NCBI GenBank assembly: GCA_000611775.1
Contig: KK106981.1
Span: 7,152,312 to 7,216,311 of the forward strand
Reading direction: 5' to 3'
DNA from: Umbilicaria muhlenbergii
Lineage: Eukaryota > Ascomycota > Lecanoromycetes > Umbilicariales > Umbilicariaceae
DNA length: 64,000 nucleotides
Shown here: positions 46,431 to 56,580 of the stretch, in pieces
Layout: each line of letters opens with the position of its first letter
Numbering within the stretch: position 1 is the first letter of the stretch
Notes under the pieces: model-generated
What the model was told of the DNA's origin: nothing
What the model saw: only the letters and a program-made list of their open reading frames with translations
Databases searched by the model: none
Made by a program: the position numbers and the translations under genes

Positions 46431-46749
46431 TATGTTACATTTGAAGTTTTTTTCACCGGCCAATGCTTTGGCGGTCTTTTTCCCCCTGGGAGTTAGGGAC
46501 CGGGATGATTCCTAACCAATACACTCTTTGAATATACACTTAGGGGTCACGTGAGGAATAGTTTCTGTTCCTCACTATCCTTACTATTCCTTCAGGACAT
46601 GAAGGCCTGTATAGAACTGAGCTTCCTCTTAGTAGATAGGGGCTTCATGCTCAATGCAAATAGTATTCTCTTTGCATACTAGTAACGTCTACCGACTCAA
46701 GTGATATTCGATATCAGCCCTTGCTATTTTTTACTCTACATTCATTACA

Positions 46750-47270
46750 ACGCAGCCTTGATAGGCTTTTCACCTGATTCTACAAGTAACTTGCATCAAT
46801 TAGGCATATCTGATATTCGTTTGCGCACCTCGTGCATTGTAATCTTACTTCATTCATCCTGTAAAGACTTTCTTTGATTCCTGGTCTGAATGCTAAAGAT
46901 GAACTCTTTACTTAATATATCTCAAGTACCTTGCATAGGGTTCAGATCAGGTGACTGTGCAGGGTATGTAAGATTATCAATCCAATTAGCCCCTTGAGAC
47001 GTTGTGCAAGGCTAACTTCGCGCTTTTCATGAGGGGTCACCGTCTTCCTGATAATCCAGGGTTCTGAGTCCCCCAAGCGGCGCTCTTGAAATGCGTCAAT
47101 ATAAACAGGCAGTAAAATGCTCTGTATAGTATTTCTGTGTCATTCTATTGCCTTTTGGCTTGACTTTTTGCTCACGAGGCAGTAGAGCCTCCTACTCTAT
47201 CGCAATTCTTTCTCCCGCCAACCGCTGTTGGGTCTAGAGCGTTTTGTTGTTGGTTTTGATGAGCCACATC
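46750..47270 (-). mobile_element. Tc1/mariner-like transposase remnant
   Basis: On the minus strand, in order: ILLPVYIDAFQERRLGDSEP, then in another frame QEDGDPS, then YPAQSPDLNP (the catalytic aspartate block of Tc1/mariner DDE enzymes). A C-terminal ITMHEVRKRISDMP...KPIKAAL tail ends near 46,753. Several stops and at least one frameshift are present, so it is inactive. It has no counterpart in the left arm and therefore landed in the right arm separately. Terminal repeats were not identified. Confidence 0.75.
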
Positions 47271-47299
47271 ATGATTTCCATGACCCGCTCTGCATGTTA

Positions 47300-48603
47300 G
47301 TAAGCAACATGCAACTGCAACAGGTACTTGGGCAGTACCATGACCTTGCCACCGCTAGCGGAACAGTGGCCGACCCGCTCCAGCCATAGGGTTGCCATGA
47401 TCGTCTGGAATGAATGGCGTTGGGAAGAGCAGAGGGCCCTGCCAAGCCTAGCCACCATCACGGCTCTGCTAGTACTCCTCTCTCACCAACACGAACGATC
47501 CAAACTCCTTATAACCCTCAGAAGTCAAACTAAAGCAGTCTCTACGGCCTTAGAGATTGCAGTGCTCATGCAAGGAGCTGTTGGTTGTTTGATCATATGA
47601 CAGCTGTACCACCAAAACATGTCAAGCCTTCCACCTTCATATGCGCTTGCAACAACGGCGTTACGCCAGTAACACCTAACCCACTTGTCAAAGTGCAGGC
47701 TTCAACTTCCAGTGTCACCGCACTCTATTTTACCTTATACCCCTCCTACCTTTATTGTGTTCCCCCTTTAACGAGCTGAGACTAGATCTCGGCTGCCGCT
47801 TGGTCTAGGAATCGGCGGTGGTAGGTTCAAGAAGCAGATGGACGTGGTTGCTTGAGCAGGTCTTTCCTTCAGTCAGTGAAGGGGATTTCAGCGGATTTCA
47901 GCGCTTGAGGGCGACATGATGGTATGTTTCCACATTATAAAGTAGGTATCACTACGCGTTGGACCACATCTCGAAGAGTGTAGAATGGGTAGCACGGCTG
48001 TGTTGAAGCTGGTTTCAGCACTGAAAACGCGTTGGCTGAACCTGACAAGCGCCGTGGCCGTGCAGGTCTTGGCACTGCTCCTAATCATGATCCGGATTTA
48101 ATCATATTCCGAGCGCTTATGCAATCCGCACAGCCGCATATCTTACAATAAAATACCCGCGGACATATGAGATGGGACGTGAGGGGTCATCTCACATTAG
48201 CCAGGATCAGTGATTCACTTCCGCTAGAAGTACCTCTCAACGTGGTGACCCTGCATGAATTTGCCCGCGACAGCGCGCATAAGGCTGATGATGACTTCCT
48301 AGCATTAGAATGAGGTTCTAAAGCTCAGACAAGGTCATTCTATGAAAATTCAGAGTGATAAAGGCTTGATGTTAGTGCTGTAGAGAGGGAAGTCTGTTAC
48401 ACTATGAAAGAAGATGCTGTACAAATCAGGCTCAGAGGTGGTAATGTGAATGTAATTTTTAGGGAAGGGTAGATCACAGGCATTCTGAACTAGGTACAGC
48501 AGATTATTTCATTGTGTGCATAGATTTGTAGCTGCTCAAAGTCAAAGTACCCCTCATTTGTCTCAGCACACAGGGTGTCTCACTACGCAGGGATGCACCT
48601 TAC
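47300..48603 (-). mobile_element. related element end inserted in, or duplicated within, the right arm
   Basis: Parts of 47,450-47,790 resemble 48,875-49,230 of the right arm in direct orientation, but this copy keeps many CpG. At 48,562-48,603 the DNA ends with TGTCTCACTACGCAGGGATGCACCTTA, close to the arm terminus (TGTCTCGCTACGCAGTGACCGACGTTA at 49,989-50,015). So another member of the same group, probably truncated, seems to end at 48,603. That is exactly where the match to the left arm breaks off at 25,440. No gene is recognised in it. Confidence 0.45.
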
Positions 48604-50015
48604 ATTTTGAAGCATGTTTCTTGGCAGTAATAGTAGTCTATGAAACACAACACTGACGGCTATGCTTATGCTGCTGTAATGAAAGCAACATGTGACAAAT
48701 TTGCCATCACAAGTTATGTAGATGACTGACTCACTCATGTCACACCCTTTGTTATGAACGTCAACACTGAATGGCATTGCGTAGTGATAGAAGGGTCATT
48801 ATCAATGACAGAACAGCATGCAGCATTAAATAATGTAATACTTTATTAAGCATAACTGTCATTAGATCTCTGCTCTACCTGACTCAGCACTCATGAGCAT
48901 TGATGATCTGAACTTCTTATCACCCTCAGAGATCAAAATGAAGCACATTTCCTTCACTTTAATAATTGCAGTGCTCATGTGAGGAGCTGTTCATTGTATA
49001 ATCATATAACAGCTGTGTTCACAAGATATATAAACTCTACTCACCTTTGTACATGCATGCAATAACATAATGCTTTCAGTGACACTCACTCTACTTACTA
49101 AAGCTTAGACTCAGATCTTGATATTTTATATCATGTCAGTTGATCTCTATTTCAGTCATGCCTGCTGAGTGAGACCTGCTCACTCTATTCTTTAAACATC
49201 AGTCAACTCATGATATTGCCCTTTAAGGAGCTAAAGTGATATATCAGCTGTGATGTGCTCAAGAAGGATGAGGACGTGATGAGTCAGATGAGAGATTAAT
49301 GACAGATCTGCAGAGCTGAAGGGTGACATGACAGTTTATCTTTATGACATGAAAGCATTCACGTTAGTTATGATCATCTACTGCACTGCATCTTGAAGCA
49401 TGATAGCTGTGTCAGAAGCTGATTGCAGTTTGAGTGCTGTGTGTGTTCATTAACAAACATGAGCCAAATGCTGAGAGCCTTTAAACCCAGCCCTGCTCTC
49501 AATCTGAGCCGGTTTTCAGGTTGTCCTGGAGCGCTTGGCAAAAGCACCAGACAGTCACACAGCCACACAGCCACAGATCTAGTGTCAGCAGTGATAGGTT
49601 ACAGCTAAGCTACTTTAAGCTAGGTGCGCAGGTCCTCCTTATCTGGCACTTCTAGCAGATGAACTTGAAATTAGCATGAAAGCATGACAACCTCTCAAGC
49701 TCAAGTGCAGTGCTCATGATAGGATGATAATATAACAAGCTGTAAGCTGATGAACTTTCAACAAGATGCATGAGCTTTCGATGCACTCACCGCCAGTGAA
49801 AGCAAGGCGGTCACATGACGCGCATACTAAATTGTCGTATTGCACGGTAAGCTGAGCCTATTTCTAAAAGACGTCAGGAGAGAATAGACTTTATAGCTCA
49901 AGGCTACTATTCTGAGAATATATATTCTTGTAACCCGTTGTTGAGTTTGTTATGTTGGGGAGTGTCTGTGGTGTCTCGTTACGCAGTGTGTCTCGCTACG
50001 CAGTGACCGACGTTA
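48603..50015 (-). repeat. outer right arm of the 26-kb inverted repeat
   Basis: Reverse complement of 24,028-25,440. It ends with the sequence CGCTACGCAGTGACCGACGTTA. It contains the counterpart of the small MPFSV frame (48,777-48,583). It is CpG-poor except near the terminus. Confidence 0.65.
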
Positions 50016-50158
50016 GACTAGGGCTATAATACCGGTGATTAGCTCAATAGTAGAGTACATTAGAGGGTTTTCCTACATAAAAGGATAGATATTAGGTAAA
50101 TCAGTTATTTTAAATTTCTATACGAATAGTAGGAAATCTAGTAACAGTCTAAATATTC

Positions 50159-51001
50159 TTATAGGCTAATCGCCAAACAGAAAATAGAGAGAAAGTTTAC
50201 CACTAGAACAAAATACAGCTCTGTCTGCCTTTCTATCTCATCGCCAAGTTCTTTTAGGCCTAAAGCCGTCAAATACCCGCCTTTCAGTTGGTATCCTCCC
50301 GTGCACATCTGCAGGACGTTGAGTTCAGACATGCACACAATGTTCAAGGGTGAAGTCATTACCTCATCTCGTATCCTGTCGTTGAAACATGGGGCGTAGA
50401 GCCTTAGATTGATAGTTTTGTCTGAAACAGATACCTTGTACCACGCACCTTTCATTATTCCACCGGATGTGCTCAATGGTGCGCCAAACGCCATAAGAAA
50501 TGTTTTATCTGAGTCCGGTTCCATTTCCCATTTGATCTGTCGTAGCTGGTATTTGTCGTTGAAGACCCGATTTCTACTGGCCTTTCCTGTGGTACTGAAC
50601 TTGACCATCCGGTCGAGCGTTGTTGTTGTTTTGTTGCGGATAGGGAAAGTCCCAATAAGGTAGATTTTTAGCCTTCTCCTTCCATGTTCTTTTAAATACT
50701 CTTCTGTATGGTGCAGCCGTTGTGTAAGAGCTGGTACGTCACTACCGAGTAATAGTAGCTTCATCCCTTCTTGTAATAGCTCTTCCATCTCAGATACGTT
50801 CCAAATTAAATCACGGACTGGATTCAGAATTTTTCTCCGGTCTGTTTGTAAAATGCAATCCACCACCAGACTGAGCTTCGCAGCATCATAAGCCGAGATG
50901 TACTGTAATATAGCTCCCCAAATTTCATACGGTAATGAGAATAGAGTGACATTCGATTTCTTTTGATAACGGCGTGGTGAGAACAATCGATTTGTTTGCA
51001 T
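50159..51001 (-). CDS. F-box-like protein, 280 aa
   Basis: A clean open frame runs from ATG 51,001. Near residues 20-45 it has an F-box-like segment (LFSLPYEIWGAILQYIS, then AYDAAKLSLVV), as in Skp1-binding subunits of SCF ubiquitin ligases. The central part is mixed alpha/beta with several lysine and threonine runs and no recognised substrate domain. The last 20 residues are hydrophobic (YFVLVVNFLSIFCLAIS), so a missed intron or a membrane-associated tail is possible. It starts 350 bp from, and divergent to, the coiled-coil gene at 51,351, so they may share a promoter. It begins just outside the right end of the 26-kb structure. The F-box match is weak, so the call is tentative. Confidence 0.55.
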   Translation of the reverse strand: MQTNRLFSPRRYQKKSNVTLFSLPYEIWGAILQYISAYDAAKLSLVVDCILQTDRRKILNPVRDLIWNVSEMEELLQEGMKLLLLGSDVPALTQRLHHTEEYLKEHGRRRLKIYLIGTFPIRNKTTTTLDRMVKFSTTGKASRNRVFNDKYQLRQIKWEMEPDSDKTFLMAFGAPLSTSGGIMKGAWYKVSVSDKTINLRLYAPCFNDRIRDEVMTSPLNIVCMSELNVLQMCTGGYQLKGGYLTALGLKELGDEIERQTELYFVLVVNFLSIFCLAISL

Positions 51002-51350
51002 GATGTGTAGTAGCTATAGAGAGGGAGAAAAGGCGGGAATACAAATAATAAGTTACATTTCTAGACTTGCGTCTCCATTTGGGAAGGGGACCAAAAATGG
51101 CACCCGGCGGTATAACATTATCGCCATATCCTGGTGTCCTCTAATTGGCTGTAACTAGCTGGGGTTCAACCTGACCCATGATGCACAGCCACGAATATGG
51201 AAAGCCTGGTCATTGAGCAACCAATCAAGTGATTGGATGTTTGGGGGGACTAAAAATGGTCCCCTTAGGACACTTAATTGAAATACATCCGGTAATGAAA
51301 TATAAAATTGCTTAAACAGTTACAATACTTCGCTGCAACAGACTGAGACT

Positions 51351-52115
51351 ATGGAGAGTAGAAAAATGCGTCAGAGTAATGCCGACCGTGACCAGTGGAG
51401 AGTATTGTGCCGTGAGCGGCTCTCAAAACACATTCGTAAGTGAACAGAGAACTTTATGGAAGTATAGCTTATACCATTGAAGAAAGCACTCTTGGAATCA
51501 ACGTAAAGCCGTCTGAAGTTCGCCTCAGTCCTAGCCCAAACGACCCATATGCTTGGAAGATTTTGCCTGAAAAACGCAGAATTTTTTCCAGAGATATTCA
51601 CCAAGAATCTAAGTCAGCATTCCATCAATGCATACAAAGCCTTATGCGAAGGAGTTGGGATCTCATTTGAGGCTGTATATGCATCTACATATGATACCAG
51701 CAAACTGGATCATTTCACTCCTGTAAGTCCAAGTTCAAGACGTCACGCCTGCGAGATCTTCCTAATGCATATAAAGCTTCGATCAGGCGACGTTAGCTTC
51801 AGTACGAAGATCGATCATCTACAAAGTGCAAATGTTAAGCTACAAGAGGAGATTGAAGTATGGAAGGATAAGGCAACCACAGAATCTCAGCGAGCAAAGC
51901 TTGCAGAAGAACAGCACTGCGGAGTCCGTGAGGGTTTAGAAGAACAGCTTCGCAAGATGTATGAAAGTAATCAGCAGCTTCAGGAGCAGGTGGAGAGGTA
52001 TGCTGCTAGCACAGAGTACTTGAAAGACATGCTTGCGAGATGCTTCGAAGGGTTAGGAACGGCGTTGCCAGTGTTGGAAGAGATGAAGAAGGGGGTTTCC
52101 TCAGTAGTCTCTTAA
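51351..52115 (+). CDS. coiled-coil hypothetical protein, two exons, about 223 aa
   Basis: Exon 1 51,351-51,435 and exon 2 51,529-52,115 are joined in phase 1 by a 93-bp GTAAGT...CTCAG intron that keeps the frame. The N-terminus is basic (MESRKMRQSNADRDQWR). The middle is globular-looking. Residues about 110-200 form a long predicted coiled coil rich in Q, E, L and K (LQSANVKLQEEIEVWKDKA and REGLEEQLRKMYESNQQLQE). No domain is recognised; the protein may oligomerise or bind a partner through the coiled coil. It diverges from the F-box-like gene. The upstream frame at 51,440-51,670 is an alternative reading of the intron region and is less likely. Confidence 0.5.
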
Positions 52116-52863
52116 GTCGGTAGAGCTGCTATCAGGAATAGAAAGGCTAGCTAAGGTCTTAATTTTAGTTTTAGACGCGGGGCCGCGTACAAAGAATAGA
52201 AGACTTACTGAGTATACCTACTGTCAATTGCTTGAAGAACCTACCTTGAAGGGGTTGATCGGCAGCTGCTCCGTAGGATGCATTTGAATGGTGCATTCAG
52301 CAGCGAACTTCAGCATATCCGTGCGCTACAATTATATTATCCTAGCCTGCTAGCATCAAGGCTGACGGTAGCTACATAATCTTTGCCAGAACCGATTACA
52401 AAATGGCAATTATTTGCCGCTGCTTCCTCTTGAGCAAGTGCGCCAACAGTCACCAAATGTCCAGGAACGATGATGAAGGCTCTGAAACTCGTCTTCGTGG
52501 AGGCAAGGCGACAAGGCTTTAGGTTCACTCTCCAGTCTCGACCCACAATGTCTGTCCGCCAACGCTGCACAGCGAGTACGGTCTGTACACTAAGAGCGTT
52601 GCAGCGGGATGTGATGAGAGGCTCAGAATGAGGGAAAGAAAGGTGAGGGTTCCGATCGCGTCAGCGTGTTGATTAGTCATCCTGCCAAGCAGGCCGTGAG
52701 GCACCCGTGGCGTAAGAATCAAGTAAAGTCTAATGGCGAGAGAATGGTCACACGAAAATTTGCTGCTTTCACAGGATCTTGGTTTTCTTTTCACAGTGCA
52801 CTTCTTGCGAAATGAAGGGGATGTGATATATACGTTCGATGCCGTGGAACCTAGCCAACCATT
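52116..52863 (-). other. gap with one weak coding candidate
   Basis: The minus-strand frame at 52,337-52,570 encodes about 77 residues with an alanine- and valine-rich pattern but lacks a firm start. An overlapping frame (52,525-52,794) is in another phase. Neither is recognised. The rest is unassigned and probably contains the 3' untranslated region of the DUF3435 gene. Confidence 0.3.
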
Positions 52864-53177
52864 TCATCTTCTGGATCTCCTTCTCCTTTTAGCTTTTTGG
52901 CGACATTCGTCTTTCCTATGATACTCTTCTACCAGGTCCTGGCACTTCTCGAGAACACCAACAGGTTCCCAAGTATTCTGTGAGCTAGGATATCCTTCCC
53001 ATTTGATCCTATAATACCGTGCCCCTTTGATTATCTTGTGGCTAATGATTTGTTCAATGTTGTATAATTCTTCACCTTCTAAATCTGTGCCACTCTCTGG
53101 GCCAGTCTCCATCTCGTCGAGAACCAAGTCGGTAACGGTAGCAATACGCATAACCTCTGCGTCGGCCAGAGATTTGT
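52864..53177 (-). other. chromodomain-encoding last exon
   Basis: The 47-bp intron 53,224-53,178 (GTAAGC...TTATAG) joins the preceding exon in phase 1, forming the codon for Asp across the junction. The encoded chromodomain has the aromatic-cage pattern (Y at the start, YYRIKW, then NTWEP) expected for methyl-lysine binding. It ends in a basic tail (KRRRRSRR). An in-frame ATG at 53,151 would also allow a separate 95-aa protein. Confidence 0.8.
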
Positions 53178-56100
53178 CTATAAATGGTCAGATTAATAGC
53201 TTGCTAAATGGCAACAAGGCTTACCCTCGGGATCGGTCAGGGCCGGATCAATGACAGACAGGACATGTTGGACAGGCTCCTGATGATTTGTTGGTGTAGA
53301 CTCAGGACGATAGTCTTCAGCATGGTCCAGACCAATTCCATTCTTCTCTCCATCCCTTCTCTCTTCGACACAGTCGTCTATATGAGCTGTCAAACCAACT
53401 GGCTGCGACCACTAGACTTTCATAAACTCACCATGATTGGCAAAAGCAACAAACCCCTTAGAAAGTGGACTTCCAGGGGAAACGTAACCGGAGTCATTCC
53501 AATAGGCTCTTTGGGAATCATTGTCTTCTTGGTCATCTGTCTCTCATTAGTTCCGATAGAACGAAGGTTTGTCACACCTTTCTCACCTATACCTGTCAGA
53601 TCTATGGTCTCAAGTGCCTCTTCTTTGATGCTATTCAAAGGCAGAGCCAACCCATATCCAGTGGAAGCACCAAGAAGATCGTCAATGTCGATGAAGTTGC
53701 ACTCCGGGCTCTGGATGGCTCGGCGTGAAACCTTCATTTCAGAGTTTTCTGTTTTTGTCGTGTCGTAACTAGAATAGTACGGCCCGGAAGTGGCATCATC
53801 TTCAGCTGTAAGATCAATACCCCTCAACTCATCGATATCCATAGGATCGCCATCTTTGCTCGAATATGGATCCTCTGAAGTCGCCGATCGAGAAGGAAAG
53901 CTTCCCTCAAGCGGGTCAGTCTTCGGTACAAACTCGCTGGAACGTTGTGGATTGGGCGAAGGTCCACAGCCAACAAAGTCGACATCGAAGTAGCTGGACA
54001 ACTCGTTTTGAGACGAGCTGCTGATTTCCGCTTTGGGTGAGATCCGCCTTGAAAACGGGCCTTGTCGTTCTGTTAATCCCATGGCCATCGTATTGACTGT
54101 GGAATTGCGAAATTGAAATTTCACATCGTCCTTCTCCTCTTCTTTTGGAACCACCTGCTGTGCACGGTGATTTGGGGTGCGCAGATTTGGAGTTCGTACG
54201 TTCTCGTTGCCCTCCTTCACAACGCTCCAGAGGTTAGGTATTCGGACACCGTGATGGTCGTAAAGGTGGAATTTAAATTCCAGAATGGAGTCGAATGACC
54301 CATGGCGACATCTTTTCCTAACACAAGGATCGCTGAAGTGTTCCATATAATGTTCAGCCCATGTGTGGCGCCACGTCCATTGACGCATCCGCAGTGAAGC
54401 AGGCAATCGAGGGTTGATTAAGCAGCACTCGCAAAATCCTGCGGCTGCTAAAACTCCATCATACATTAGTGGATCGATCCATGTGGGGAAATTTTCCAGA
54501 TCGTCGATATGGGATTGACAGTGGTTTTCCCAGTCTTCCTCGCTGTAGACCCAGATGTTGCATAGGAAGCAAAACTCGGCAAATCTGTGAATACGGGACT
54601 GTGAAGTCTGATGGCATTCGTATATGTGTCTCCAGTCATATGCTCGATTTTTTGAACAAGAGCACCTGGAAGGCTCCAAGCCGGGCCGGAACATGACTTC
54701 CCTAGGCTGGAGATAGTAGGCAACCAAGTCCAAGATGGTCTGTATGCCTATGTCGCTTCTCAACTCAACCTCTTCAAAGAGATTGATCTCCAGACGAAGC
54801 CTCTCAGCTGAGAACATAAATCTCACCCGAGAATAGATTTCATGCTCGTAACCAGGCGCGTCACCGAAGTTCTGCTCGGTTCGTAGCCATTTCAACTCCT
54901 CTAGCTTCAGTGATTCGAGCTGCCGTTTCAGCTTGTTAGGTTTTTTGTTGGACGTTTCGCTCCCGATCTGCTCTAGTAAATCCTTGTATTCTTGATTTTG
55001 TTGAAGCTCGTAGAGCTTTTTCGCGGGCAAAGACTGCAGGAGGTTCGGAATGTAGGGGATATTCAGTTGCTGGCTAACCTCAAGGACATCTTCCCGTGCT
55101 TCTAGTCCGAGGAAGTTGGCCGCGCCATCAATTGTTTCTCTGGGCTGGTAGTGCCCACGGAACATTCCAGGCTTTAGGTGACCCCCAAGTCGCATACGAG
55201 AAGACTCTGTGTGCTTTTTATCTTGTAAATCTCATGTTAGCTGCAGGAAAGATCAATCGAAACATTCCGACTTACCGGCTTCTGAAAGCCCGTATCTTCT
55301 GGTGTCGTGGAAGTTTGGGGCATTGGGTAGCCCTGCGCGGTAACAGTCTTCTTTGTGTCTATGATGGACTGCGCTCGCCTTTTCAACTTTACCAGAATCA
55401 TTTGCTGCACACTCAAAGAAGGGCATGTCATCAAATTCATCCTTCCAATGTATTTGCGCAAACCTTTGCTCCTCCTTGATGTTGATATTTAGAAGCTTTT
55501 GCAGGAGTTCCTCTCTATCTGAGGACTGATAATCTCGGAAAGGCATTCTAGCAAGCAACATGCTTAGGCAGAATAGAAAGTTGTTTTGGTAAAGAGGGCC
55601 TTTAAGGTCTTCATAGAACGTGCAGTGGCCTCTGAGGTAGCAGTAAGCATCAGAACACGTTAGAAGGTAAGCGGGAATTACCTGTCTTGCGGGTTATCGC
55701 CCTTCCCCTTTTCATCTTTTGTAAGTCTGATACAAAGCTCCGTCTTTTTCTCCTGCTTGTTGAACATTGCAAACATGCATGCATCCTAAAATTCGTCATT
55801 AGTGGCTATCCTGAATATGCTATAATGGGTAATTACCTTGAAATGTAATCCTCTCAAGTCACGTTCAGCATCATCTTCTGAGTCTTCTTCGGGGTCCTCT
55901 CTTCCGTCAGACTTGGCAAACTCGCCAATCCTGCCCGCGCTGTAGAAATTCGTAGTAGTTATATGATGCTGAACAAACCTCACCCTTGGTTTGGCGTGTA
56001 CAACATGGCTTCGTCTCCATCGATAAATGCTTAGAATTCCGTAGTGAAACTCGCCAGAAAACTTTGATTCCCTTGCGTAGAGTCGTAGGCGTAGCGCCTT

Positions 56101-56336
56101 CTTGAGGAATCGCTTATTGTACTAGACAGCATTAATATCAAGAGCATATCAGCGTACTCCCTGCATGTCTTACCTTTGTCATGTGTTCCTTATTTTCGGG
56201 GGAGATTGGGTGCCCGTTGTCTGCACACCACGCGCAGAAGTTGTTCCAAGCATTCCGGACAGAATTGTAAACCGCAGTGAGTTGTTTCTTTTCGTCACGA
56301 CCTTTACCCTTTCCATTACGCCGTTTAAAGTAGTAA
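52864..56336 (-). CDS. DUF3435 tyrosine recombinase with C2H2 fingers and probable C-terminal chromodomain (3' part of a split gene)
   Basis: Exons from 5' to 3': up to 56,336-56,174, 56,121-55,837, 55,785-55,682, 55,631-55,276, 55,208 to about 53,420, about 53,400-53,225 and 53,177-52,864. Phases agree at every junction except the uncertain one near 53,400. DUF3435 is a fungal tyrosine recombinase family related to Crypton and Starship 'captain' enzymes. Visible core: SAGRIGEF with the first arginine, [15 protein letters not shown] with the second arginine, and [17 protein letters not shown] with the likely nucleophile tyrosine. Then come C2H2 fingers ([21 protein letters not shown] region), a disordered acidic part with GIDLTAEDD and ETIDLTG (SUMO-interaction-like), and a chromodomain ([10 protein letters not shown]...[18 protein letters not shown]). 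The chromodomain exon before 53,225 has no ATG and is preceded by a stop, so it must be spliced to upstream DNA. It is separated from its first exons by the Copia fossil. Confidence 0.75.
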
Positions 56337-56580
56337 TGTTGTAAGGAACGATTATTTAGAGGCCAAATAAATGTATTGTATCTGCCTAAATATCGCCCAA
56401 ATGATATAAATGAACGTGAGGAAGAAAGCAGAAACTCGAGGCTTTCGAGCCGTTAATATACATGTTAAGGAGCTTTTCGCTAAGCCAAAACATATGTACA
56501 CCCATGACGTGACTGCTTCTCTTGCTAGGAACCCCTGCCCCAATGACGTCTGCTCAGCGGTGAATCAGTGAAATTCAACA
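56337..56580 (-). repeat. LTR of the Copia fossil (left copy, 3' in element orientation)
   Basis: 244 bp, TGTTGTAAGG...TTCAACA. It is followed by CTCCCTCTTC, the complement of a purine-rich tract, as expected next to a 3' LTR on the minus strand. Confidence 0.9.

Larger units (their letters stand above)
24028..50015. mobile_element. 26-kb inverted-repeat structure with TAACGTCGG termini
   Basis: The DNA beginning TAACGTCGGTCACTGCGTA at 24,028 returns as a reverse complement ending at 50,015. Matching arms cover at least 24,028-25,440 with 48,603-50,015, and 27,120-27,920 with about 45,060-46,250 once insertions are set aside. Each end carries two copies of a CACTGCGTRACGAGACAC unit, possible binding sites. 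Each arm carries the same Stig1-like cysteine-rich gene remnant. Different elements have landed in each arm: a pogo-like element on the left; a Tc1-like element, a related element end and a solo LTR on the right. LTR fossils fill the centre. No transposase clearly belonging to the structure itself was seen. The arms are CpG-poor. It could be one element with very long terminal inverted repeats, or two copies inserted tail to tail. Confidence 0.6.

Noticed and set aside
24028-50015. Simple segmental inverted duplication unrelated to transposition
   Set aside because: Not fully excluded, but both arms end at the same TAACGTCGG point, and similar TAACG-type ends bound two other elements here, so a mobile origin is favoured.
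49989-50060. tRNA-like sequence near CCGGTGATTAGCTCAATAG
   Set aside because: A short stretch resembles a D-arm, but no matching anticodon, T-arm and acceptor stem could be built.
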